Origin: Clostridia bacterium
GTDB taxonomy: Bacteria; Bacillota; Clostridia; DSM-8532; SZUA-474
DNA length: 50,996 nucleotides
Direction: 5' to 3'
Assembly: GCA_003251775.1 (NCBI GenBank)
Contig: QKEK01000163.1
Coordinates: forward strand, 1 to 50,996
Each line of letters starts with the position of its first letter. Position 1 is the first letter of the stretch. The position numbers and the translations under genes were made by a program. Below are positions 43,957-50,996 of this stretch, one piece after another. The notes under the pieces are model-generated. The model searched no databases, was not told the origin of the DNA, and saw nothing but the letters and a program-made list of their open reading frames with translations.

Positions 43957-43985
43957 TTGCACCTTAATTACTACTATGTTATAAT
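43957..43985 (+). promoter_or_regulatory. Promoter of dnaE
   Basis: TTGCAC (43957-43962), 17-base spacer with TGt extension, TATAAT (43980-43985), in a 300-base gap otherwise containing only the preceding terminator. Confidence 0.7.
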
Positions 43986-44045
43986 GGCTATGTCTAATTG
44001 TTGAACAATAAGATTCATACTTTCTATATATTTTGAGGTGTCGCA

Positions 44046-47000
44046 ATGGGTGAGTTTGTTCATTTGCATTTACATACAGAGTACAGCCTTTTGGATGGTG
44101 CAACCAGAATAAAGGAATTAATGTCATATATAAAAGAGTTAGGGATGGATAGTATAGCAATCACTGACCATGGGGTTATGTATGGGGTTGTTGATTTTTA
44201 TAAGGAGGCTAGAGCTAATGGCATAAAGCCTATCTTGGGATGTGAGATTTATACTGCTATGAGAACAAGGCATGATAAAGAGAACAAGCTGGATTCCGAG
44301 CAGGGGCATCTGGTGTTATTAGCAAAAAACAATTTGGGATATAAAAACCTGATGAAAATTGTTTCTATAGGCTTTGTTGAGGGGTTTTACTACAAGCCTA
44401 GAGTTGATTTCGAGACACTTGAAAAATACAGTGAGGGAATTATTGCATTAAGTGCATGTCTTGGTGGTCAGATACCTAGAGCAATTCTTCAGGGGAATTA
44501 TGAAAAAGCAAAAGAATATGCAAATAAGTATAAAAGCATTTTTGGCAAGGAAAACTTTTATTTAGAGCTACAGGATAATAAACTTGAGGAGCAAAGCCTG
44601 GTTAACCAAAAACTCATTAAGTTAAGTAATGAGTTGGATATTCCTCTTGTGGCAACAAATGATGTTCACTATTTACGTAAAGAGGATGCTAAGGCTCAAG
44701 AGGTTTTAATGTGTATTCAGACAGGAAAGACCATGGAAGATGAAGACAGGATGAGCTTCACATCAACTGAGTTCTACGTAAAATCTCCAGAGGAAATGAA
44801 GAAGGCATTCAAGAATCAAATTGAGGCTATCAATAATACCGTGAAGATTGCAAATATGTGCAATGTTGAGCTTGAATTCGGTAAACTACACTTACCAGAA
44901 TTTACAGTTCCAGTAGGGTATGAGCCGTATGCGTATTTAAGAGAGGTTTGTCTTACGGGCTTCAATAAGCATTATGCTAAACAGAATGACAAAAAGCAGC
45001 TATTAGAGAGACTTGAGTACGAGCTTTCTGTTATCAAGCAAATGGGGTATGTGGACTATTTTCTAATAGTATGGGATTTTATCAAATATGCCAAGGAGAA
45101 CGGGATAATGGTTGGCCCTGGAAGAGGGTCGGCAGCTGGTAGTATGGTTTCATATTGCTTAGGTATAACAAGTGTTGACCCCATTAAGTATAATCTGTTA
45201 TTTGAAAGGTTTTTAAACCCTGAGCGTATAAGCATGCCTGATATAGATATTGATTTTTGCTTTGAACGAAGGCAGGAGGTAATAGATTACGTTATTAACA
45301 AATATGGAGCAGATAGAGTAGCACAGATAATTACGTTTGGAACGATGGCTGCAAGAGCTGCTATTAGAGATGTTGGTAGAGCACTTGCAATACCTTATGC
45401 ACAAGTGGATATTATAGCAAAGATGATACCTATGCAAATTGGTATGACTATTAGTAAGGCACTCGAATTAAATCCAGAACTTAAAACTGCATGTGAGAAT
45501 GACGCAACAATTGGTGAACTGGTGGATATGGCAAAGCGTTTAGAAGGAATGCCAAGACATTCATCAACACATGCAGCTGGTGTGGTGATTTCAAAGGCAC
45601 CTGTTGTAGAGTATGTTCCATTACAAACTAATGAGGAGTGTATTACTACTCAATTTCCAATGACACTGCTGGAGGAATTAGGTCTTCTTAAAATGGATTT
45701 CCTAGGCTTAAGAACTCTTACAGTTATAAGAGATGCTTTACAATTTATAAAAGAAACCAAAGGAGTAAATGTAGATATTGAAAATTTGACATTGGATGAT
45801 GCCAATGTATATAAAATGATTGGGGAGGGGAAAACTGCTGGTATCTTTCAGCTTGAAAGTGGAGGTATGACTCAGTTTATGAAGGAGCTACAGCCGACAT
45901 CACTTGAGGATATAATCGCAGGTATTTCGCTCTATCGACCAGGTCCAATGGATCAGATACCCAGATATATCCGTAATAAGAATACTCCTGAACTTGTTAA
46001 ATGCCATCATCCATTGCTTGAGAATATACTTAGTGTAACATATGGATGTATGGTATATCAGGAACAGGTTATGCAGATAGTAAGGGATTTAGCGGGTTAC
46101 TCATTGGGCCGCTCTGACCTTGTAAGAAGAGCCATGTCAAAGAAAAAGAAAAGTGTAATGGAGGAAGAACGAAAGAATTTTATTTACGGAAATAAGGATG
46201 AAAAGGGTAATATTACTATTAAGGGTGCTTTGGCTAATGGGGTTGATGAAAGGGTTGCAAATATAATTTTTGATGAAATGATGGACTTTGCCAGCTATGC
46301 TTTTAACAAATCTCATGCTGCTGCATACGCAGTAATTGGATACCAAACAGCATGGCTTAAATGTTACTATCCAGTAGAATTCATGGCGGCATTGTTAAAT
46401 AGCTTTCTTGGAAGTAGTGAAAAGGTGTCGCAGTACGTTAATGATTGCAATACAATGGGAATTAAGGTGTTACCACCAGATATAAATGAAAGCAACGTGC
46501 GTTTTACTGTTGTCAAAGATAAAATAAGGTTTGGTCTTGCGGCTGTTAAAAACGTAGGGACTGTAGCAGTAGAACATATTATCTGTGAAAGGAATTCAGG
46601 AGGAGTATTTAAGGATTTTTCAAGCTTTTGTGAAAGGATATCTGGTAAAGATGTTAATAAAAAGTGCATAGAAAGCCTAATTCGATGCGGGGCGTTTGAT
46701 TCAATGGGAAATAATAGGGCTACATTGATAAACTCCTATGAAAAAATATTAGATGGTATTGCTCATGTAAGAAAAACTAAGATTGAAGGACAGATTTCAT
46801 TGTTTGACATGGGGATTTCCCAAAGTGTTGCAGAAATAAAAATGGAGTATAGAATTACACCTGAGTTTACTAATAAAGAGCTTCTTTCAATGGAAAAGGA
46901 GATGCTTGGGATATATATTTCTGGACATCCCTTAAGTGAATATAAGGAGTTAATAGATAAATATGTTAATGTTTTTACGACCGATTTGAGTCAAGCTACT

Positions 47001-47633
47001 GAGACTGAACAAGAGGGAGATGGGGTTATTCAGCAGAGTGTAGAGCTCAACACAAAAATAAGGGATGGTCAAGTTGCGATTGTTGCAGGAATAATAGCAG
47101 CAACTAAAACCATAACAACCAGAAAGAATAAGATGATGGCGTTCGTATCTTTAGAAGATTTATATGGACATATGGAAATAGTTGTGTTCCCTAATGTATA
47201 TGAAAGGTATAGAAGTTTGCTGGAACAGGACAGTGTTATTGCTGTTAGTGGAACTATTAGTGTACGAGAGGATGAACAGCCCAAGATTCTGTGTAACGCT
47301 ATAGTAGCACTGGAGGATATAAGGACTCTAAAGGAACAGCTGTCAAATGGTAAGCCGAATTTGGCTAAAACAAGCAATAGTACCCCCAAAAATGATATTA
47401 TGTTTAATAACCTTAAATGGATAAAGGTAAAGATAAACGATGAAGCTGACGGGCAAAGAATAAGTAGCTTGGATTCTTTCATAATTTCAAACAAAGGGCA
47501 GCTGCCTATTTTAGTATACATTGGAAGTGCCAAAAGGGTAAGCAAAAGAGAAATGATTACAATAGATAGTAGCCTGTACAAAGAGCTTAAAGCGATAATC
47601 GGAGATGATAACATAAAGCTGGAGTATAATTAG
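44046..47633 (+). CDS. dnaE: DNA polymerase III alpha subunit
   Basis: 1195 residues, normal DnaE length. PHP domain (FVHLHLHTEYSLLDGATRI, ITDHGVMYGVVDFYKEA), polymerase core with GPGRGSAAGSMVSYCLGIT, catalytic Asp pair MPDIDIDFC and KMDFLGLRTLTVI, SLYRPGPMDQIPRYI, YQEQVMQI and FNKSHAAAYAVIGYQTAWLK, then HhH and OB-fold (VAIVAGIIAATKTITTRKNKMMAFVSLEDLYG). There is no 3'-5' exonuclease domain, so it is DnaE not PolC. GAGGTG lies 7 bases before ATG 44046. Confidence 0.97.
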   Translation: MGEFVHLHLHTEYSLLDGATRIKELMSYIKELGMDSIAITDHGVMYGVVDFYKEARANGIKPILGCEIYTAMRTRHDKENKLDSEQGHLVLLAKNNLGYKNLMKIVSIGFVEGFYYKPRVDFETLEKYSEGIIALSACLGGQIPRAILQGNYEKAKEYANKYKSIFGKENFYLELQDNKLEEQSLVNQKLIKLSNELDIPLVATNDVHYLRKEDAKAQEVLMCIQTGKTMEDEDRMSFTSTEFYVKSPEEMKKAFKNQIEAINNTVKIANMCNVELEFGKLHLPEFTVPVGYEPYAYLREVCLTGFNKHYAKQNDKKQLLERLEYELSVIKQMGYVDYFLIVWDFIKYAKENGIMVGPGRGSAAGSMVSYCLGITSVDPIKYNLLFERFLNPERISMPDIDIDFCFERRQEVIDYVINKYGADRVAQIITFGTMAARAAIRDVGRALAIPYAQVDIIAKMIPMQIGMTISKALELNPELKTACENDATIGELVDMAKRLEGMPRHSSTHAAGVVISKAPVVEYVPLQTNEECITTQFPMTLLEELGLLKMDFLGLRTLTVIRDALQFIKETKGVNVDIENLTLDDANVYKMIGEGKTAGIFQLESGGMTQFMKELQPTSLEDIIAGISLYRPGPMDQIPRYIRNKNTPELVKCHHPLLENILSVTYGCMVYQEQVMQIVRDLAGYSLGRSDLVRRAMSKKKKSVMEEERKNFIYGNKDEKGNITIKGALANGVDERVANIIFDEMMDFASYAFNKSHAAAYAVIGYQTAWLKCYYPVEFMAALLNSFLGSSEKVSQYVNDCNTMGIKVLPPDINESNVRFTVVKDKIRFGLAAVKNVGTVAVEHIICERNSGGVFKDFSSFCERISGKDVNKKCIESLIRCGAFDSMGNNRATLINSYEKILDGIAHVRKTKIEGQISLFDMGISQSVAEIKMEYRITPEFTNKELLSMEKEMLGIYISGHPLSEYKELIDKYVNVFTTDLSQATETEQEGDGVIQQSVELNTKIRDGQVAIVAGIIAATKTITTRKNKMMAFVSLEDLYGHMEIVVFPNVYERYRSLLEQDSVIAVSGTISVREDEQPKILCNAIVALEDIRTLKEQLSNGKPNLAKTSNSTPKNDIMFNNLKWIKVKINDEADGQRISSLDSFIISNKGQLPILVYIGSAKRVSKREMITIDSSLYKELKAIIGDDNIKLEYN

Positions 47634-47701
47634 AATTAATTAACAAATGGCTAAAATATACTGATATTGCTTTAGTTTAGAGAATTAACATAGTTATCTG
47701 C

Positions 47702-47739
47702 AAAGCTTTTGTTAAAAACCTGTTGTAAAAAAGCTTTTT
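47702..47739 (+). terminator. Terminator-like hairpin after dnaE
   Basis: AAAGCTTTT (47702-47710) pairs with AAAAGCTTT, followed by TT. Confidence 0.55.
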
Positions 47740-47818
47740 ATACTATATCATAGAAGTTAGTAGATATACGGTTACATATGCTAAAGTAGTATATTAATAA
47801 TTTAAATGGGGTGTTTTT

Positions 47819-48358
47819 ATGGCTGGAGAAAAAAGATTTGGTACTTCACTATTTGGTTTTAAAAAATCCGATGTAAATGCTTACATTGAAAAGCTTGTAA
47901 TTGAAATGAATAAAAAAATAGAGGATAAAAATATTGAATTAAAGCACTTAAAAACACAGAATGAAGAGCTACAGGAGAAATATAACAAGTTATCATTAAA
48001 TGAGTCAGAGGTAAATTTGAATCGTAGCAAAATTGCAGACGTATTGATTACAGCTCAAGAAAAGGCTGAAAATCTAATAAAGGAAGCACAAGAAAAAGCA
48101 GTCAAGGAAAAAGAAAGATTAGATAGTATGCTTGAGAGTGAGAAGGAACGAATAGTTGATATAAAGAATGAGCTTGTTACACTTAAAAAGGAAGTAGCTT
48201 CAAAGCTAAAGATGTTTGATGAACAATTAACTGGAGTGATAGGTGACTTTGGAGATGAGAATATAGCTCTTCAAGAAGTAGCAGCTACTCAAGATATTTC
48301 TGAAGAAACAGTTCAGAATTCAGGAGTTCAAGAGGAAACTGATTTGCCACAAGCTTAA
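47819..48358 (+). CDS. DivIVA-like coiled-coil protein
   Basis: 179 residues. The N-terminus FGTSLFGFKKSDVNAYIEKLVIEMNKKI has the DivIVA/GpsB membrane-binding signature (GFxxSDVNxYI); residues ~30-140 are a continuous coiled coil (ITAQEKAENLIKEAQEKAVKEKERLDSML...). The tail is acidic (QEEDLP-like). DivIVA-family proteins mark curved membrane at poles and division sites; the partner is unknown. GGGGTG precedes ATG 47819. Confidence 0.8.
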   Translation: MAGEKRFGTSLFGFKKSDVNAYIEKLVIEMNKKIEDKNIELKHLKTQNEELQEKYNKLSLNESEVNLNRSKIADVLITAQEKAENLIKEAQEKAVKEKERLDSMLESEKERIVDIKNELVTLKKEVASKLKMFDEQLTGVIGDFGDENIALQEVAATQDISEETVQNSGVQEETDLPQA

Positions 48359-48405
48359 AAGCACTTTGAAAATTTAAGAAGAGTTAGATTGAGGAGAATA
48401 GAAGT

Positions 48406-48885
48406 ATGGAAGAATTATTAAATGTTTTAGAAAAAAATAGTAGACTTAATGAGGAGCAATTAGCAGTTATGCTAGATAAGTCTACTGACGAGATAAAGAG
48501 TCAAATAAGAGAGCTTGAGAATAGTAATACCATTTTAGGATATAGAACTCTTATCAACTGGGAAAAGACTTCAAAGGAATCGGTTACAGCGTTAATAGAG
48601 GTGAGGATTACACCACAAAGAGACTTGGGCTTTGACAAGGTTGCAGAGAGGATTTATCGCTTTCCACAGGTGAAGGCTTGCTATTTAATGTCAGGCGGAT
48701 TTGATTTAACTGTTGTTGTTGAGGGGAAGACAATGAAAGAGGTAGCTTTGTTTGTTTCTGAAAAGCTAGCTCCTATTGATGGGGTACTAAGTACAGCAAC
48801 TCATTTTATACTTAAAAAGTTTAAAGAATCAGGTGTTGTTTTTGAAAAGAAAGAGGATGATGACAGGGAGGCTTTAGTGCTATGA
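48406..48885 (+). CDS. Lrp/AsnC-family transcriptional regulator
   Basis: 159 residues. N-terminal winged helix (LLNVLEKNSRLNEEQLAVMLDKSTDEIKSQIRELENSNTILGYRTLIN) and C-terminal RAM domain (ALIEVRITPQRDLGFDKVAERIYRFPQVKACYLMSGGFDLTVVVEGKTMKEVALFVSEKL). It overlaps the next gene by 4 bases (ATGA). The pairing with a PLP aminotransferase matches the YugG-YugH (AlaR-AlaT) arrangement in Bacillus, suggesting amino-acid-responsive local control (inference). Confidence 0.92.
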   Translation: MEELLNVLEKNSRLNEEQLAVMLDKSTDEIKSQIRELENSNTILGYRTLINWEKTSKESVTALIEVRITPQRDLGFDKVAERIYRFPQVKACYLMSGGFDLTVVVEGKTMKEVALFVSEKLAPIDGVLSTATHFILKKFKESGVVFEKKEDDDREALVL

Positions 48886-50045
48886 ATGTAGCGGATATGG
48901 TTCTTCCCAAAATTAAGAATTTACCTCCATCAGGTATAAGAAAATATTTTGATTTATTAAGTGAAATGAAGGATGCTATCTCTTTGGGAGTAGGTGAACC
49001 AGATTTTGTAACGCCGTGGAGGGTTAGAGAAGAGGGTATATTTTCATTAGAAAAGGGACATACTCACTATTCTCCTAATGCTGGTTATATTGCTCTAAGA
49101 GAAGAAATTAGTAATTACTTAAATAGAAAGTACAATTTTAACTATAATCCAAGCGATCAAGTCCTAGTTACAGTAGGAGCTAGTGAGGGTATAGATTTGG
49201 CGTTAAGGGCTTTAGTTGGAGAGGGTGATGAGGTCATATTTCCTGAACCTAGCTTTGTTGCTTATATGGGATGTATAAAGGTAAGTGGTGCAAAACCCGT
49301 GGTTATTAACCTTAATGAACGGGAACAATTTAAGCTAACAGCGGAGCAATTGAGTAATGCCTTAACTGAAAGAACAAAGGTTGTAATACTACCTTTTCCA
49401 AATAATCCTACTGGTGCAGTGCTAGAAGAAAAAGACTTGCGAGAAATAGTTAATGTATTAAAGGATAAGGATGTAATTATCATTTCAGACGAGATATACT
49501 CTGAACTGACATATGGACAAAAGCATGTTTCCATCGCTTCATTTAAAGAGGTAGCGGATAAGACTATAGTTATTAACGGTTTTTCAAAGGCATTTGCAAT
49601 GACTGGTTGGAGATTAGGGTATGCTTGTGGGCATCCTGCTATAATTGATGCAATGAAGAAGATACATCAGTATGCAATAATGTGTGCACCAACTACAGCT
49701 CAATATGCTGCTATAGAAGCATTAAAGAGCTGTGATGAGGAAGTTAGTAATATGGTCAAGGAGTATAATAGGCGAAGAAGGGTTTTGGTTGATGCTTTAA
49801 ATAAAATGGGATTGGATTGCTTTGAACCCAAGGGTGCATTTTATGTATTTCCTTCAATTAAGAAAACTGGCTTATCTAGCGATGAGTTTTGTGAAAGGCT
49901 TTTGAAGGAATATAAGGTGTTAATGGTTCCAGGAGAAGCTTTTGGTGCTTGTGGAGCGGGATATGTTAGAGCTACCTACGCAAATTCCATGGAAAATATA
50001 TTAGAGGCACTAGAGAGGATAAAGAAATTTATTAATACATTATGA
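48882..50045 (+). CDS. Class I/II PLP-dependent aminotransferase
   Basis: 387 residues, fold-type I. SLGVGEPDFVTPWRVREEGI, HTHYSPNAGYIALREEI, TVGASEGIDLALRAL, PFPNNPTGAVL, IISDEIYSELTYG and the PLP-lysine motif INGFSKAFAMTGWRLGYACG are intact; the C-terminus has APGEAFG-like VPGEAFGACGAGYVRATYA. It is closest in style to YugH/AlaT-type alanine or PatA-type aminotransferases; the substrate cannot be fixed from sequence alone. ATG 48882 overlaps the Lrp stop. Confidence 0.92.
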   Translation: MNVADMVLPKIKNLPPSGIRKYFDLLSEMKDAISLGVGEPDFVTPWRVREEGIFSLEKGHTHYSPNAGYIALREEISNYLNRKYNFNYNPSDQVLVTVGASEGIDLALRALVGEGDEVIFPEPSFVAYMGCIKVSGAKPVVINLNEREQFKLTAEQLSNALTERTKVVILPFPNNPTGAVLEEKDLREIVNVLKDKDVIIISDEIYSELTYGQKHVSIASFKEVADKTIVINGFSKAFAMTGWRLGYACGHPAIIDAMKKIHQYAIMCAPTTAQYAAIEALKSCDEEVSNMVKEYNRRRRVLVDALNKMGLDCFEPKGAFYVFPSIKKTGLSSDEFCERLLKEYKVLMVPGEAFGACGAGYVRATYANSMENILEALERIKKFINTL

Positions 50046-50057
50046 TAATAGACAAAA

Positions 50058-50088
50058 AAACAGCGGAGCTTTTCAGTTCCGCTGTTTT
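50058..50088 (+). terminator. Terminator after the aminotransferase
   Basis: AAACAGCGGA (50058-50067) pairs with TCCGCTGTTT (50078-50087). A-rich on the left and T-rich on the right, so it may act in both directions. Confidence 0.88.
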
Positions 50089-50114
50089 AATAATAAATCA
50101 TGAGCTTAACGAAA

Positions 50115-50160
50115 GGTTCTTACGTTGTAAGCTATCTTGAATAGCGTCAACAACGTAAGG
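50115..50160 (+). repeat. GGTTCTTA hairpin element, copy R4
   Basis: GGTTCTTA (50115-50122), outer stem ACGTTGT/ACAACGT (50122-50128 and 50150-50156), inner stem GCTAT/ATAGC (50131-50145), GTCA bulge on the 3' side. It is located between the aminotransferase terminator and the 3' end of the Spo0E-like gene. Confidence 0.65.
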
Positions 50161-50216
50161 CTCGTAAACTCAATAGATGTACGTAACAAGAGCAGTATAA
50201 GCAATTTTCATAAATC

Positions 50217-50357
50217 TTAAAGTGTTACAAACTCGTCAACTATCATATAATCAAGTATAAGCTTGTCCAATGCTTGACTAACTCTAAGAATTTCATGAGA
50301 ATCGCCATCCTCTATAACTCTATATAACTCCTGACGTACAATTTCTAATTCCGACAT
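50217..50357 (-). CDS. Spo0E-family aspartyl-phosphate phosphatase (46 aa)
   Basis: 46 residues: MSELEIVRQELYRVIEDGDSHEILRVSQALDKLI... with the Spo0E signature S-x2-LDxLI (SQALDKLI) near the middle and a short tail. Spo0E-family proteins are tiny helical hairpins that dephosphorylate Spo0A~P or related regulators and restrain sporulation. GGGGGGAG lies 5 bases before ATG 50357. It has its own promoter (50498-50526, minus) and a leader of about 130 bases containing hairpin copy R5. Confidence 0.85.
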   Translation of the reverse strand: MSELEIVRQELYRVIEDGDSHEILRVSQALDKLILDYMIVDEFVTL

Positions 50358-50400
50358 TACAACTCCCCCCAAAAGTCATAATTGAAGAAGCAGGAACTCC

Positions 50401-50462
50401 AAGCTGTTAATGCTGTCAAAGACAACAAACTGCTTAAGACCCTTGTTGTTCTCACAATAAAA
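50401..50462 (-). repeat. GGTTCTTA hairpin element, copy R5
   Basis: On the minus strand GGGTCTTAA (one base different) leads into outer stem AAGCAGTT/AACAGCTT with one A-A mismatch and inner TGTC-TTT-GACA. The flank AACAACAAGG and TTTATTGT match R2 and R3. It sits in the 5' leader of the Spo0E-like mRNA. Confidence 0.6.
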
Positions 50463-50497
50463 ATCTTGATGAGAATCTAGTTTATTTATATATTCTT

Positions 50498-50526
50498 ATT
50501 TTATCGCAAATTTGTTCTGGTGTCAA
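50498..50526 (-). promoter_or_regulatory. Promoter of the Spo0E-like gene
   Basis: Minus strand: consensus TTGACA (50526-50521), 17-base spacer, TAAAAT (50503-50498). Confidence 0.75.
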
Positions 50527-50564
50527 TATATGGATTAAAATTTAATTAAAAAATAAATTTTAAT

Positions 50565-50846
50565 GGTAACAATTCGGACCTTTACTTTTTTAAAAAAGCT
50601 TTTAAGCACTTATGTGAAGCCTTGCTACATAAACCAATAAGTCTACAGATTCTAAATTGCAAATTGCCCTAAAAGGCAAGTGGTGTTCGCAAACTCCCTA
50701 ATGGTCAGACAAACGAACCACACTAAGCCTTTTAGGGCAATTAACAACTAGAAGCTGTACGACTTATTTTATATGCCTCAAGTCTTCACTTAAATGCTTA
50801 AAAGTAACAGTAAAAAAATATATAAACTTTAGTCTGAATAGTTACC
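50565..50846. repeat. 282-bp near-palindromic foldback element
   Basis: The two halves are diverged inverted copies over ~120 bases each. The ends GGTAACAATTCGGAC (50565-) and the complement of GTCTGAATAGTTACC (-50846) match closely; inner parts such as TTTTAAGC, AATAAGTC and CAGATTC/CAGCTTC recur. Nearest the centre AATTGCCCTAAAAGGC pairs perfectly with GCCTTTTAGGGCAATT (50725-50742 area), enclosing TGGTGTTCG/CGAACCACA. The apex is near 50705. No open reading frame. It could be a MITE or foldback element, or a large structured RNA. Confidence 0.8.
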
Positions 50847-50909
50847 ACCTGTAGTTACTGTCCAGCAGGGAAGTATAAATTTTTTCCTAAAAATACCGAT
50901 ATATAAAAC

Positions 50910-50996
50910 ATGAGAAGAACAAATGGAAATATAATTCGCCATATAGAAGAATTAACGCTAGAGAATGAGCGATTACGAAAAGAGAATACACGGCTT
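50910..50996 (+). CDS. Start of a coiled-coil ORF, truncated by window end
   Basis: 29 codons from ATG 50910, preceded in frame by TAA 50904-50906: MRRTNGNIIRHIEELTLENERL + RKENTRL. The heptad-like LENERLRKEN pattern occurs at the N-termini of some transposases (for example IS66-type) and of regulators. No ribosome binding site is visible. Identity cannot be decided from the part present. Confidence 0.35.
   Translation, partial: MRRTNGNIIRHIEELTLENERLRKENTRL

Noticed and set aside
50565-50846. The foldback element as an integron attC site
   Set aside because: The ends GGTAAC/GTTACC do not fit the RYYYAAC/GTTRRRY core sites, and no integrase or cassette array is visible.

Overview
The window is AT-rich DNA from a strictly anaerobic, endospore-forming Firmicute of class Clostridia. 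The protein styles (trimeric [FeFe]-hydrogenase, GerA-type receptors, spore-coat transglutaminase, DivIVA-like protein, HrcA/CIRCE) would fit a Ruminiclostridium / cluster III type lineage, but that placement is inference. Almost all genes point rightwards; nearly all have a GGAGG-like ribosome binding site, and many neighbours overlap or are translationally coupled.

Layout. 1-2.3 kb: 3' end of lysA, then a leftward pair made of an unknown protein and the spore-coat transglutaminase tgl. 2.4-5.8 kb: a putative hydrogen or redox sensing module of two DRTGG proteins, a GHKL ATPase gene with a frameshift, a HydS-like [FeFe]-hydrogenase and a PHP phosphoesterase. 6-7.3 kb: an ECF-like sigma factor and a Cys-rich DUF3795 protein. 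7.5-12.7 kb: a promoter with two perfect Rex operators driving hydC, a second GHKL ATPase, a [2Fe-2S] protein, hydB and hydA, i.e. an electron-bifurcating NADH/ferredoxin hydrogenase. 12.7-14.4 kb: a small element remnant, an infC-like gene with an ATT start and a zinc-ribbon protein. 14.6-18.8 kb: a four-gene spore germination receptor operon (A-C-B-D). 18.8-24.9 kb: an SDR dehydrogenase (leftward), rpsO, pnp, glgA and nth. 25-29 kb: an FtsA-like ATPase with a long beta-grasp-like tail and a GAF-GGDEF protein. 29-36.5 kb: CIRCE, hrcA-grpE-dnaK-dnaJ-prmA-rsmE and a stand-alone receiver. 36.7-38 kb: secG (leftward) and a eukaryotic-type hisA diverge from a 27-bp perfect palindrome. 38.1-43.1 kb: an unusual triad of SNF2 helicase, Cys-rich multi-zinc-finger protein and Mrr-like protein. 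43.2-50 kb: a UBA/DUF4342 protein, dnaE, a DivIVA-like protein and an Lrp regulator coupled to an aminotransferase. 50-51 kb: a 46-codon Spo0E-like gene, a 282-bp foldback element and the start of a coiled-coil ORF.

How the genes work together. The hydrogenase half links redox balance (NADH and ferredoxin to H2) to Rex and to a neighbouring set of iron-sulfur, ATPase and phosphoesterase proteins that look regulatory. Sporulation and germination functions (tgl, ger operon, Spo0E-like) recur across the window.

Main unexplained structures: (i) five dispersed copies of a hairpin element with a conserved GGTTCTTA flank and covarying outer stems; (ii) the SNF2 / zinc-finger / Mrr-like triad; (iii) the hydrogenase-linked DRTGG / GHKL / HydS-like / PHP module with its frameshift; (iv) the 282-bp foldback element at the right edge.
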